Source: Oscillospiraceae bacterium (lineage in GTDB: Bacteria > Bacillota > Clostridia > Oscillospirales > Oscillospiraceae). From it: a stretch of 59,264 nucleotides of DNA. The translations under genes were made by a program, and so were the position numbers. Below, in pieces: positions 43,344 through 52,077 of the stretch. Under the pieces are notes generated by a model. The model saw only the letters and a program-made list of their open reading frames with translations, had not been told where the DNA came from and made no database searches. The DNA lies in the NCBI GenBank assembly GCA_031260605.1, contig JAISLF010000013.1, positions 1 through 59,264 of the forward strand, written 5' to 3'. Every line of letters begins with the position of its first letter. The stretch's first letter is position 1.

Positions 43344-45029
43344 ATGATAAACCCAAATGAAATTGCAATTAAACAGGCCGTATCTATTCTGAATTCGGCG
43401 TACCAAGCCGCCGTTCGGGACGGACTTTTGCCGCAGACCGCCGCGCTTGTCGGAAACATCACGAGGGACTATTCCCACGGCGACCTTGCGGCAAACCACG
43501 CTATGGTCGGCGCAAAGGCGTTCGGTTTGCCGCCGCGCAAAATTGCGGAGATACTGCTTGAAAAGGCTGACTTTACAGACAGCTTTTTTTCCGGCGCGGA
43601 AATCGCGGGTCCCGGCTTTATAAACTTCCGCCTGAACGACGGCTGGTTTTCTTATGTGGCAGACACGATTCTTTCGGAAAACGACAAATACGGTATGGCG
43701 GAGCCGATTCCCGGCTCGCGCGTTATGGTCGAGTTCGTCTCGGCAAACCCGACGGGTCCGATGACAATCGGCAACGCGCGCGGCGGAGCACTCGGAGACA
43801 CGCTGGCAAACGTGCTGACCTACGCGGGCAGCAGCGTGTACCGCGAGTTTTACGTCAACGACGCCGGCAATCAGGTTGATTTGTTCGGTAAGTCGCTGTC
43901 CGCGCGGTATATGCGGATGATTTTGGGCGAGGACGCGGTGGCGTTCCCCGAAAACGGCTATCACGGAGAGGACATTCGCGAACGTGCGGCGGAAATCTAC
44001 GCGCTTGAGGGCACGGCTCTTGCAGAGCTGACGGAAGAGGAGCGCGAACGGCGGCTAATAGAATACGCCCTGCCGAGAAACATTGCCGCAATGAAAGAGG
44101 ACCTGGCGCTGTACCGCGTCGAGTTTGACAACTGGTTTTTGGAGTCAGGACTGCACGCAAATAATAAGGTCGCGGAGGCAGTCGCTGTTTTGTCCGGCGC
44201 AGGTCTTACGTATGAAAAGGACGGCGCGGTTTGGCTGAAAAACACCGAGCTTGGCGCGGATAAGGATGAGGTTTTGCTTCGTGCCAACGGCTTTTACACG
44301 TATTACGCAACGGATATTGCGTATCATCTTGACAAATTCGGGCGCGGATTTTCACGCGTTATCGACGTTTGGGGCGCTGACCACCACGGACACGCAATTC
44401 GCTTCGCACACACAATGGCAGCTCCGGGAATCGATATTTCGGCAGACCGGCTCGTATTCCTTATAATGCAGATGGTTCGCCTGACGCGCGGCGGAGAAAC
44501 CGTCAAGGTCTCCAAGCGCACGGGCAAGGCGCTGACGCTCTATGACCTGACACAGGAGATTTCTGTTGACGCGTGCCGCTGGTTTTTCAACGCAAAGCCG
44601 GACAATCATCTTGAGTTTGACCTTGACCTTGCCGTTCGTGAGGACTCTGAAAATCCGGTTTATTACGTCCAGTACGCCTATGCGAGAATTTGCAGCCTGA
44701 TTGACAAGCTGTATGAGGAGTCGCCCGAGCTTGCGTCTGTCGATTGCAGCGGCGCGGTTTATTCGGAGGACGCGGAGCGTGAGCTTATACGCCAGCTGTC
44801 TCTTTTGCCGGACACAATAAAAAAGTCGGCGGATAACCTCGACCCGTCCGAAATTAACCGGTATTTGCTGACGGTTGCGCAAAAGTTCCACAAATTCTAT
44901 ACCGACTGCAAGATTCGCGGACAAGCGGCTGAAATCGCGGCGGCTCGTCTGCGTCTGTCAAAGGCGTGTGCCGTCGTCATAAAAACCTGCCTCGGCATAA
45001 TCGGCGTAACCGCAAAGGAGCGGATGTAA
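43344..45029 (+). CDS. argS: Arginyl-tRNA synthetase with altered HIGH motif
   Basis: A 561-residue class I enzyme that charges tRNA-Arg. The N-terminal domain is followed by SANPTGPMTIGNARGGALGD at about residues 135-154, which lines up with the usual SANPTGPLHVGHxRG: both histidines of the HIGH motif are replaced (Thr and Asn). VWGADHHGHAIRF and VKVSKRTGKALTL (KMSKS region) are normal, as is the C-terminal anticodon-binding DALR-type domain (YVQYAYARICSL). Some clostridial ArgS proteins have HxGN, so the Asn is not unique, but the Thr is notable. ATG 43344 is chosen; GTG 43335 is in frame. It is the only argS in the window. Confidence 0.95.
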   Translation: MINPNEIAIKQAVSILNSAYQAAVRDGLLPQTAALVGNITRDYSHGDLAANHAMVGAKAFGLPPRKIAEILLEKADFTDSFFSGAEIAGPGFINFRLNDGWFSYVADTILSENDKYGMAEPIPGSRVMVEFVSANPTGPMTIGNARGGALGDTLANVLTYAGSSVYREFYVNDAGNQVDLFGKSLSARYMRMILGEDAVAFPENGYHGEDIRERAAEIYALEGTALAELTEEERERRLIEYALPRNIAAMKEDLALYRVEFDNWFLESGLHANNKVAEAVAVLSGAGLTYEKDGAVWLKNTELGADKDEVLLRANGFYTYYATDIAYHLDKFGRGFSRVIDVWGADHHGHAIRFAHTMAAPGIDISADRLVFLIMQMVRLTRGGETVKVSKRTGKALTLYDLTQEISVDACRWFFNAKPDNHLEFDLDLAVREDSENPVYYVQYAYARICSLIDKLYEESPELASVDCSGAVYSEDAERELIRQLSLLPDTIKKSADNLDPSEINRYLLTVAQKFHKFYTDCKIRGQAAEIAAARLRLSKACAVVIKTCLGIIGVTAKERM

Positions 45030-45093
45030 CCGCCGGTAACCAGCTTTCGCCATATAAAATAGTTAAATTTTTTTACACAGAGATATATACACC

Positions 45094-46551
45094 TTGAAAA
45101 AAGACATGACACAAGGCCGCGAGGCCAAACTAATATTTTTCTTCACGCTGCCGATTATGGCGGCAAATCTGCTGCAGCAGCTCTACAACACAACAGATAA
45201 CGTAATCGTCGGGCAGTATGTAAACGATACCGCGTTTGCCGCAGTAGCGTCCACCTCCTCGCTGACGTTTTTGTATATCGCCCTTGCTATGGGACTTTCC
45301 GTCGGCTGCTCTGTTGTTGTGTCGCAGCTTTTCGGCGCAAAGCAAATGGCTAAGCTAAACTCCGCGATAGACACGTCGCTTATCCTGCTTGCGGTATTCG
45401 GCGTTGCTATGATGGGCATTTTCCTTGCGCTCACGCCGTTTATGCTGAACAATATACTTAACGTCCCGGCTGAAAACGGTCTGTATGCCCTGTCAAAACA
45501 GTATATGCTGATATACTGCATAGGTCTGCCGTTTCAGTTCGTGTATAACGCGATCGCAAGTATTCTGCGCGGCGTCGGCGACTCAAAGTCACCTCTGATT
45601 TTCCTGCTCATTACAACACTTTTGAATGTTGCGCTTGACCTCTGGTTTGTCATTGGCTTTCACTGGGGCGTTGTGGGCACGGCAATCGCAACTGTCATAG
45701 CTCAGGGCGTCTGCGTTGTAATCTCATATATATACCTGCGGCGCAAGTTTCCGTTTATTCGCGGCGCTCAGCATTTTGACCCCGCGCTTTGCAAAACCCT
45801 TCTGAAGATAGGTTTGCCGACGGCGATTCAGCAGAGCGTTGTGGCTATCGGCAATATGGGTCTGCAGCGGCTCGTCAATTCCTTCGGAGAAACTGTTATG
45901 TCTGCTTACGGCGCGGGCGTTCGGATAACGAACTTCGTGTTTATCCCGATTCTCGGCTTCCAGCAGGGGCTTGCGAGCTTCACCGGGCAGAATATCGGCG
46001 CAAACCGGTTCGACAGGGTTCGGCGCGGCTTTCACGCAACACTTGTTATGGGAATTGCCGCAACGGCGATTGTTTGCGTAACCATGTACCTTGCGGCGCA
46101 CCAAATCCTGCAGGTCTTCGGCATAGCCCAAAGCGCTGTTGAAATCGGCATTGTTATGGTGCGGTTTTACGCAAAGGTGTACATCTTCTTTACGATATAT
46201 ATGATTCTCGGCGGAGTTTTGCAGGGCGCGGGAGACACTGTTTTGCAGTCAATCGCGACGCTCACGGCTCTTGCCCTGCGCGTTGTTCTGGCGTATCTCG
46301 GCGCGCGCGTCTTTTTCTGGTACGGACCGAACGCCGCATGGGAAACAAACCTGTACGGCTGGGTTGCCGCCGCAATTATCACGTACACGCGCTACCTGAC
46401 CGGCGGCTGGAAGAAAAAAGCCATCGTCCGAGCAAGCGGACACGGAGCACTACCCGCAGACGCGCCGGAGCTGCCTGACGAGCCTGTGCCCGTCGTGCAG
46501 AGCGCACAGCTTGCAGAAGAATCACAGGCGGACAACGCAGACAACATATGA
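45094..46551 (+). CDS. MATE-family multidrug/cation exporter
   Basis: A 485-residue membrane protein with twelve predicted spans in two homologous halves. It begins MTQGREAKLIFFFTLPIMAA and has the MATE hallmark LYNTTDNVIVGQYVNDTAFAAV, then GVGDSKSPLIFL and the second-half equivalent FGETVMSAYGAGVRI. Such proteins export cationic drugs or metabolites in exchange for Na+ or H+. The start may be TTG 45094 or ATG 45106; neither has a strong ribosome binding site. A 60-residue acidic tail extends beyond the last span. It overlaps the next gene by 4 bases (ATGA). Confidence 0.93.
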   Translation: MKKDMTQGREAKLIFFFTLPIMAANLLQQLYNTTDNVIVGQYVNDTAFAAVASTSSLTFLYIALAMGLSVGCSVVVSQLFGAKQMAKLNSAIDTSLILLAVFGVAMMGIFLALTPFMLNNILNVPAENGLYALSKQYMLIYCIGLPFQFVYNAIASILRGVGDSKSPLIFLLITTLLNVALDLWFVIGFHWGVVGTAIATVIAQGVCVVISYIYLRRKFPFIRGAQHFDPALCKTLLKIGLPTAIQQSVVAIGNMGLQRLVNSFGETVMSAYGAGVRITNFVFIPILGFQQGLASFTGQNIGANRFDRVRRGFHATLVMGIAATAIVCVTMYLAAHQILQVFGIAQSAVEIGIVMVRFYAKVYIFFTIYMILGGVLQGAGDTVLQSIATLTALALRVVLAYLGARVFFWYGPNAAWETNLYGWVAAAIITYTRYLTGGWKKKAIVRASGHGALPADAPELPDEPVPVVQSAQLAEESQADNADNI

Positions 46552-47234
46552 TACCACCGCTTACACAATCGCAGCAGGACGCGCTGACGGCGCGTGTATA
46601 CCGCAAATACGGCTCAATTCTCGCACCTGAGCGCGCAATTATGCTTGAGGCAGCGGGCGAGGCTGAAATAGTGCCGGAAGAGCTTGCGCATTTTCAGCAG
46701 CTTACCGCGCGCTTTATTCAGTGCGCCGAACGCGGCGCTCCCCTTTGCCCCGCACCGAATTTTGCTGTGTTTGCGCGGGACGACGGCTCTGTTGACGTTC
46801 ATATATCCGAAAATCCGGTGCATTTCAGCTTTGAATCGCGGCTGCCCTTTGGACTCGGACTCACAAAGGACCTTGCGCAGAGAATCAGCACCGCCGCAGA
46901 CGACAATCCGCAGCTGCCCCGCCCCGTTTGCGCAGCGATTGCGATAAGCGCAACGGCAGACGGCGCGGCAGCCTTGCTGTCCCGTGCGCGGTGCCGCCGT
47001 GCGGATGAGCATAACGAAAAAAAAGCCCTCTTTGCCTTTGAACGCAGGCTTCTGGGCTTTATCAACCGTTTCGGTTCCGGCGCGGCAGGCTGCGGCGGCG
47101 GACATACGGCGCTGACATGCAAGCTTGAGTCGGAAGAAAATCTTCCGTCTTTGGGCTTTACAATTTCCGTTATTCTCGACAGTTCGTTTTCAGTTTCCGT
47201 TAATTTGAGTGAAGAGCAATTACGCAGTTTGTAA
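46548..47234 (+). CDS. Hypothetical protein coupled to the MATE gene
   Basis: A 228-residue protein without membrane segments or recognisable motifs. The first 60 residues look helical, and the last third has a [16 protein letters not shown] glycine-rich turn followed by strands. Its ATG lies in the stop codon of the MATE gene, so expression is coupled. The final codons form the left arm of the terminator at 47214. No function can be proposed. Confidence 0.7.
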   Translation: MIPPLTQSQQDALTARVYRKYGSILAPERAIMLEAAGEAEIVPEELAHFQQLTARFIQCAERGAPLCPAPNFAVFARDDGSVDVHISENPVHFSFESRLPFGLGLTKDLAQRISTAADDNPQLPRPVCAAIAISATADGAAALLSRARCRRADEHNEKKALFAFERRLLGFINRFGSGAAGCGGGHTALTCKLESEENLPSLGFTISVILDSSFSVSVNLSEEQLRSL

Positions 47235-47245
47235 TTGCTCTTTTT
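47214..47245 (+). terminator. Terminator of the MATE operon
   Basis: GAGCAATTAC (47214-47223) pairs with GTAATTGCTC (47231-47240), followed by TTTTT. The stem overlaps the stop codon of the preceding gene. Confidence 0.9.
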
Positions 47246-47292
47246 GTGCGGTACATATTCGTAAAAACTACATTCTTCAGGAGAAAACAGTT

Positions 47293-48006
47293 ATGGCACA
47301 GGTAAAATACAAACGCGTATTGATAAAGCTTTCAGGTGAGGCTTTGGCAGGACAAAGAGGCTTCGGCATTGATTTTGACGTGGCGACATCCGTCTGCTCG
47401 GCAATAAAAAAGTGCGTGGATTCGGGGGTTGAGGTTGCAATTGTCGTTGGCGGCGGCAACTTCTGGCGCGGCGTGAAGGAAGGCGAGAAGATGGAGCGCA
47501 GCCGCGCCGACCACATCGGAATGATGGCGACCGTTATGAACGCGCTGGCATTGGCTGACGTGTTTGAACATATCGGCTGCGACGTGCGCGTGCAGACAGC
47601 GCTTGAGATAAAGGCCGTGGCAGAGCCGTATATCCGCCTTCGCGCGATGAAGCATATGCAGCTCGGCCGCGTAGTAATTCTCGCCTGCGGAACCGGTCAC
47701 CCGTATTTTTCAACTGACACAGCGGCGGTTCTGCGAGCGGCGGAAATCGGCGCGGACGCGATACTGCTCGCAAAGAATGTAGACGGAGTTTACGACTCCG
47801 ACCCTGCAAAAAACCCCGGCGCGGTAAAGTTCGACGAGATAACGTACGACGAGGTTCTTTTGCGCCACCTGTCGGTTATGGACTCCACCGCGACAAGTCT
47901 GTCGCAGGACAATCATATTCCGATAATTCTGTTCGCCCTGTCCGACCCGGAGAATATTTACCGGGTGGTTTTGGGGGAGAAAATCGGGACTGTTGTGGAG
48001 AATTAA
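47293..48006 (+). CDS. pyrH: UMP kinase
   Basis: A 237-residue cytoplasmic enzyme, usual length, that phosphorylates UMP to UDP. It has the amino-acid-kinase fold with [44 protein letters not shown] (UMP site), [20 protein letters not shown] and [15 protein letters not shown] 47293 is chosen because AGGAGA lies about 9 bases upstream; the frame is open further upstream but not conserved. In many Firmicutes pyrH lies between tsf and frr; here it stands alone between terminators. Confidence 0.97.
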   Translation: MAQVKYKRVLIKLSGEALAGQRGFGIDFDVATSVCSAIKKCVDSGVEVAIVVGGGNFWRGVKEGEKMERSRADHIGMMATVMNALALADVFEHIGCDVRVQTALEIKAVAEPYIRLRAMKHMQLGRVVILACGTGHPYFSTDTAAVLRAAEIGADAILLAKNVDGVYDSDPAKNPGAVKFDEITYDEVLLRHLSVMDSTATSLSQDNHIPIILFALSDPENIYRVVLGEKIGTVVEN

Positions 48007-48039
48007 CCTCGCGGGGGATGTAATGTTGTTTTTTTGCAA

Positions 48040-48092
48040 CACACAGGGGTGGGGGTGATTCCCCCCCCCTCCTGTGTGTTTTGCTTTTTTTG
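48040..48092 (+). terminator. pyrH terminator with long G/C tracts
   Basis: ACACAGG...GGGGG pairs with CCCCC...CCTGTGT around TGATT, then TTTTGCTTTTTTT. The C tract is nine bases long (48061-48069), and a G tract of nine follows at 48094-48102. Confidence 0.75.
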
Positions 48093-48106
48093 AGGGGGGG
48101 GGACGT

Positions 48107-48131
48107 AGGGGCGGCCGTCCCGGTCGCCCCT
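48107..48131. repeat. Short REP-like palindrome after pyrH
   Basis: GGGGCG and CGCCCC arms around GCCGTCCCGGT, preceded by GACGTA. Same GTAGGGGCG-type unit as near 10640. Confidence 0.5.
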
Positions 48132-48132
48132 C

Positions 48133-48180
48133 CAAAAAAGAAACCACCCACCCGCTGACTCTTAATCAGTGGGTGAGTGA
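48133..48180 (-). terminator. Terminator of the membrane protein gene at 48205
   Basis: On the minus strand CACTCACCCACTGA pairs with TCAGCGGGTGGGTG around TTAAGAG, followed by GTTTCTTTTTT. Confidence 0.75.
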
Positions 48181-48204
48181 TTCGCTCCCCAAAAATCCAC
48201 AGAC

Positions 48205-49335
48205 CTAAATCCGCTCTTTCTTTATGCCCTTAAACTTAAACCTCTTTGCGCCAAGCTGCTGCTGCAAAATCCCCCGCAGCTGCAGGGCGGTTCCCTGCGT
48301 GATGTCCGACTTTTGCAGAATGAAGAACACCTGCGGGTTCGCATACAGTGAACCCGCGAAAAACCTAAACTGCTCCTGCGTCTCCCACACGAGCTTTAGC
48401 TCGCTGTAGGACATTCTTTTTTGCCCCGCGCTGTTCGGCAGGGTTGAATTTATGTACACCTCGTTGTTTGAAAACGCAAAATCAACCGCGTGGCCTATGC
48501 TTCGCTTGTTTGATTTTGCATAAATGGCGGGCGCAAGAATTGCAATAGGTAAAAGTATCAGACCTAATATAATCATTATTAATAACGCTATAAAGATAGC
48601 TCCTGTTTCGCCGGAAGCAATAGCTGCTATTACGCATATTACAGAGAATATGCTCCACATAACAAGAACCACTGTTCGCGTTTGCTTTGCATTACTCGCC
48701 TTTTTCAGAACCTCCTTTGTATACACGGTTCTGCCCGAGATAACCGGGTAAAATCCGTCCTGCTCCGTGGGGTAGGTGCTCATATCTCCGCCCGGTCCGT
48801 AGCCGTGATTGCCGGGACCGAAATCCGCCGCCGGCGCAGCGTCTATCGCCACTCCCTCGCGGATATTGACCGCAACGCGGTGTATTAAAACTGCGGAAAA
48901 GCCCAGCGAAAACAGCAGCCCGATTCCGAGGTTTATGAGCGTTCCCCGCAAAACCTCCGGGTCTTTCAGCAAATCGGCGTATACGCTCGGAATGTCCGAA
49001 AGCTCATATTCCCGCACCTCGTTGCGAATTATCATCTTGCCGATTGTCGCAAAATCGGACAGCACCTGTCCCACAACAACGCCGAAAATAACAGCAAGCA
49101 CGATTAAAACGGTGGTAAGACCGCCTGTTTTGCCTTTGAACAGCTTGTATCCCTTGACGGCAAGAAGGCCTATAAGCAGGCCAATCCATCCGCTGATGTA
49201 CCCAAGCATACCAATAAGTCCGTATGCAATTGCGCCGACAAGCGCACCGAGAAGTGCGCCGATAAAACCCGCTATGTAGCCGTTTGAAACGGCCACGTCA
49301 ACAGTGGGGTCTGAGTAAGTGGTTCGTTTTGACAC
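48205..49335 (-). CDS. Multi-span membrane protein with YcxB-like C-terminal domain
   Basis: A 376-residue protein. The first 60 residues hold two glycine-rich spans (GFIGALLGALVGAIAYGL and GWIGLLIGLLAV), with more spans near 75-95, 135-155, 225-247 and 255-285. After the last pair, residues 300-376 look like the cytosolic YcxB-type domain (YSELKLVWETQEQFRFFAGS, then RGILQQQLGAKRF). Members of that group are membrane proteins without known function. A predicted disordered Gly/Pro/Tyr-rich stretch lies near 170-195. Downstream of yajC but separated by a terminator. Confidence 0.65.
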   Translation of the reverse strand: MSKRTTYSDPTVDVAVSNGYIAGFIGALLGALVGAIAYGLIGMLGYISGWIGLLIGLLAVKGYKLFKGKTGGLTTVLIVLAVIFGVVVGQVLSDFATIGKMIIRNEVREYELSDIPSVYADLLKDPEVLRGTLINLGIGLLFSLGFSAVLIHRVAVNIREGVAIDAAPAADFGPGNHGYGPGGDMSTYPTEQDGFYPVISGRTVYTKEVLKKASNAKQTRTVVLVMWSIFSVICVIAAIASGETGAIFIALLIMIILGLILLPIAILAPAIYAKSNKRSIGHAVDFAFSNNEVYINSTLPNSAGQKRMSYSELKLVWETQEQFRFFAGSLYANPQVFFILQKSDITQGTALQLRGILQQQLGAKRFKFKGIKKERI

Positions 49336-49349
49336 AGTAAATCTCTCTC

Positions 49350-49391
49350 TTAAAAAATTCTTTCGGGGCCGGCAAGCCAGCCCGAAAGAGC
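49350..49391 (-). terminator. Terminator of yajC
   Basis: On the minus strand CTTTCGGGCTGGC and a complementary GCCGGCCCCGAAAG arm, followed by AATTTTTT. Confidence 0.8.
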
Positions 49392-49398
49392 GAAAAGC

Positions 49399-49731
49399 CT
49401 ATTTAGGCTCTTCGTCCGCTTTACCGATTGTTGAAACGGCCCATTTTGCGAATTTGATACGCACACGGTCATCGCCGGTCTCAAGTACGATATAATTATC
49501 GGATTTATGCACAACATCGCCGACAATGCCGCCGATTGTTGTAACTGTGTCGCCCGTTGCGAGATTGTCGCGCATTTCCTGGAGCTTTTTCTTCTTTTTC
49601 TTCTCGGGTCTCATCATCAGGAAGTAGAACAGTGCCACCATAACGACGATCATAATAATCATATACCAGCTGTTACCGCCGGCTGCGGGCGCTGCCGCGT
49701 CTCCCTCTGCTAAAAACGTAAATAGGTTCAT
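49399..49731 (-). CDS. yajC: Preprotein translocase subunit YajC
   Basis: A 110-residue protein with a single N-terminal span (about 21-41, WYMIIMIVVMVALFYFLMM) followed by RPEKKKKKKLQEMRDNLATG and DTVTTIGGIVGDVV, the YajC signature. It associates with SecDF at the Sec translocon. ATG 49731 is chosen because AAAGGAA lies upstream; the frame runs open further up but through the candidate RNA region. secD/secF are not adjacent in the window. Confidence 0.93.
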   Translation of the reverse strand: MNLFTFLAEGDAAAPAAGGNSWYMIIMIVVMVALFYFLMMRPEKKKKKKLQEMRDNLATGDTVTTIGGIVGDVVHKSDNYIVLETGDDRVRIKFAKWAVSTIGKADEEPK

Positions 49732-49884
49732 AAAAATATTCCTTTGTGTATGTAGGTTTATCCAAAACACCGCATAGCGGTAAGTTTGACTTGTGCGCAC
49801 CATAAAATTGTGGTGCAAATACGCCTGTCTGCCCGTTATTACCGGTTTTTCAGGCTCTGATATTAAATATAACCGCCAAAACCG

Positions 49885-50168
49885 TGGGGGCCCAGAAAGT
49901 AACCCGGCAAATATGCAAGGTGGATTGCCTGTCCCGCGCGTTACTGCTCCCAACGTCCGCAGCTTTCGCCCCGGGAGGTCTGCAAACGGCACGAAGAACG
50001 CAGCATTCCATAAATACTTTGTAGGCTTAAATGAGCCCCTCACGAGTAAAGGCAGTCAATATAAAGCGGCAAAACAAAGCCCGCGCTCAGTTAGGCAAGC
50101 ACTTTTCGCCGTATCAGACAATCAGGCGGCAGGACTGCGACACGTTGAGGTGCAACCACCCCAGCCGT
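49885..50168 (-). ncRNA. Candidate structured RNA between DUF1292 gene and yajC (6S-like rod?)
   Basis: This 450-bp gap has no plausible gene. Read on the minus strand, GATTGTCTG (50123-50115) can pair over its whole length with CAGGCAATC (49931-49923), and TGGGG (50164-50160) with CCCCA (49889-49885), giving a closed rod of some 280 nt. Local hairpins include CTCCC / GGGAG (about 49952-49981). Size and shape are compatible with 6S RNA, but I cannot match conserved 6S positions, and no clear promoter lies before it. Alternatively it is a long structured 5' leader of yajC. Confidence 0.3.
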
Positions 50169-50188
50169 TAGACACAGGTGCGCAGATT

Positions 50189-50470
50189 TTAGTCGTCGTC
50201 TTCCTCGACCTGCTCTTCGTCCCAATCCTCGTCTTCAGGTCCGAATATCTCTTCCTCGTTCTCGTCGATATACTTCTTGATTGCGAGAAAGGTTTCCTCG
50301 TCGTCAATGGTATAGAGATTCTCGCCGTCAACGCGCAGAATTGTCGCGTCGTCCGACTCCGGCTCTGAGACAATCAGGTATTCCTCATCCTCATAGATGA
50401 AGTACGCCTCAACCTCATAGGTCGCCTTGTTGCCGTCCTCGTCTTCAATTTCAATAATGTCTTCGCCCAT
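50189..50470 (-). CDS. DUF1292 protein
   Basis: A 93-residue very acidic protein. The family pattern is clear: IIEIEDEDGNKATYEVEAYF, YEDEEYLIVSEP and ATILRVDGENLYTIDDEETF, followed by an acidic tail ending in DDD. DUF1292 (YrzB-type) proteins are common in Firmicutes and of unknown function. ATG 50470 has AAGAAGG upstream; an earlier ATG at 50512 overlaps the previous gene. The overlap and short gap suggest co-transcription with the gene at 50502. Confidence 0.85.
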   Translation of the reverse strand: MGEDIIEIEDEDGNKATYEVEAYFIYEDEEYLIVSEPESDDATILRVDGENLYTIDDEETFLAIKKYIDENEEEIFGPEDEDWDEEQVEEDDD

Positions 50471-50501
50471 AATAAGCCTTCTTATTTTTATTATAGAATT
50501 G

Positions 50502-50912
50502 TTATTCATCAAGATCCTCCAATATCATAAGGATCTCTTCCATCGTACTGACGGTCAGCCCGTTTTTCAGCAGCTCACGGTCATACCGCAGCAGACCTGA
50601 CAGCTTTATTTCTGTCGTGAATTCGGGAACCGACATACTCTTGTTCGCGTCGTACACCGCAACATATCCGTTGTACTCCGAGACAATGTACTTCGCCCGG
50701 CTTTCCGTCTCCGCAACAAAGGACGCCGCCGGCACCGCCGCAGACAACTGCGCCAGCACTGATTTGCGCATTTGCGCGTTGATAATCGCAACAGCCGAGA
50801 ACAGAACAACCAGCAGCACTAAGAACCGCACGGCTCTGCGCTTTAACGAGGCAAGTGCCTTTTCCTTGGAAAAGCCTAAATCGGACACAAGCTTTGCAAA
50901 CGGAATTTTCAT
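50502..50912 (-). CDS. Small single-span membrane protein, unknown
   Basis: A 136-residue protein with a basic N-terminus, one span (about 27-46, FLVLLVVLFSAVAIINAQ) and an exterior domain of 85 residues with the strand-rich centre AKYIVSEYNGYVAVYDANKS. That core resembles the BOF/FRG-like YIVxEYxGxVAVY motif seen in small clostridial proteins, but no function is known. AGGTG precedes the ATG at 50912, and a good promoter lies at 50980-51008. Confidence 0.7.
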   Translation of the reverse strand: MKIPFAKLVSDLGFSKEKALASLKRRAVRFLVLLVVLFSAVAIINAQMRKSVLAQLSAAVPAASFVAETESRAKYIVSEYNGYVAVYDANKSMSVPEFTTEIKLSGLLRYDRELLKNGLTVSTMEEILMILEDLDE

Positions 50913-50979
50913 AATATCGCACCTATGGTTTATAGAATGTACGATATAAGTATTCCCGAAAACGCACTGTTCAATGCAA

Positions 50980-51008
50980 ACTATACCATAGATACGCGAA
51001 AAAAACAA
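50980..51008 (-). promoter_or_regulatory. Promoter of the 50912 gene and DUF1292
   Basis: On the minus strand TTGTTT (51008-51003), 17 bp, TATAGT (50985-50980). Confidence 0.65.
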
Positions 51009-51096
51009 GTGTAATTTTTTCACATTCACAAACCAGACCCAACGGGTGCGTTTGATTTGTATATGTAAGTAATGGGCACAATCGGCCGCGTCTCCC

Positions 51097-52077
51097 CTAC
51101 CCTTTCCTCTCGACCGCCCGCTTTGCCTTTGCCGCGATTTCCTCCGCCGTCAGTCCGTACTCCTGCTTCAAATACCCCTCTGAGCCGACTTGTCCGAAGC
51201 GATCTCCGGTGCCTACCGCTTCTATCGGCACGGGCGACAGCGCGGCGCACGTTTCGGCAACCGCCGCGAACAGTCCGCCGACCTCGTTGTGGTTTTCCGC
51301 CGTGACAATGCAGCCTGTTTTTTGCGCGGATTCCGCGATAAGCTCGCGGTCAACCGGCTTTATCGTGAACATATCGACGACCCGCGCCGAAATGCCCTCT
51401 GCCTCCAGTATCGCGGCTGCGAGTATAGCCTCGGCGACCATTATTCCGCAGGCAATCAGCGTAACGTCGCCGCCCTCGCGCAGGAGGTTGCCCTTGCCGA
51501 TTTCAAAGGTTGAACCCTCGGCGTAAACCGCCGAAACGGACTTGCGCGGAAAACGCATATAATACGTGCCGTAGTATTTGTCGCCTGAAAGCTGCGCGAC
51601 AATGTCCGCGAGAAGCACAGGGTCAGTCAAATCAAGTATTGTAATGCCGGGCATTGAGCGCAGAACGCCTATATCCTCAAACGGCATATGCGTCCCGCCG
51701 TTGTGCGAGGCGGTTATTCCGGGGTCTGAACCGATAAGGCGCACGTTTGCACGGCCGTACAGACACGAAAGCATAACCTGATCCGCCGCGCGACGCGTTG
51801 TAAAGCATCCGAACGAGTGCGCAAAAGGAATCTGCCCGGCAAGGGACAGTCCCGCCGCAACGCCGACCATATCGGCCTCCTGAATGCCGCAGTCAATCGC
51901 CCTATCGGGAAATGCCTTGAAAAACGGCGTCATACCAAAGGCAGAGGCAAGGTCTGCGTCTAAATATGTAACGCGCGGGTTCTTTTCGGCAGCCGCCGTT
52001 AACGCGCCGCAAAAAGCGTCGCGCATCAGCGTTTTTGCCTGCTTGATTTCCTCTGTGGGAAGAACAGAATAGCTCAT
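51097..52077 (-). CDS. Transketolase, C-terminal subunit
   Basis: A 326-residue protein holding the pyrimidine-binding and C-terminal domains of transketolase, which exchanges two-carbon units between sugar phosphates. It begins MRDAFCGALTAAAEKNPRV after a short lead, has DCGIQEADMVGVAAGLSLAG with the catalytic glutamate that activates thiamine diphosphate, FAHSFGCFTTRRAADQV and SHNGGTHMPFEDIGVLRSMP. In this clade transketolase is split into two genes; the N-terminal half ends where this one starts (TAATG overlap). Together they supply non-oxidative pentose phosphate reactions. Confidence 0.95.
   Translation of the reverse strand: MSYSVLPTEEIKQAKTLMRDAFCGALTAAAEKNPRVTYLDADLASAFGMTPFFKAFPDRAIDCGIQEADMVGVAAGLSLAGQIPFAHSFGCFTTRRAADQVMLSCLYGRANVRLIGSDPGITASHNGGTHMPFEDIGVLRSMPGITILDLTDPVLLADIVAQLSGDKYYGTYYMRFPRKSVSAVYAEGSTFEIGKGNLLREGGDVTLIACGIMVAEAILAAAILEAEGISARVVDMFTIKPVDRELIAESAQKTGCIVTAENHNEVGGLFAAVAETCAALSPVPIEAVGTGDRFGQVGSEGYLKQEYGLTAEEIAAKAKRAVERKG

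Noticed and set aside
49740..50188. SRP RNA or tmRNA in the gap before yajC
   Set aside because: The SRP helix 8 sequence (GGAAGxAGCA type) and a tRNA-like acceptor end with CCA are absent on both strands.
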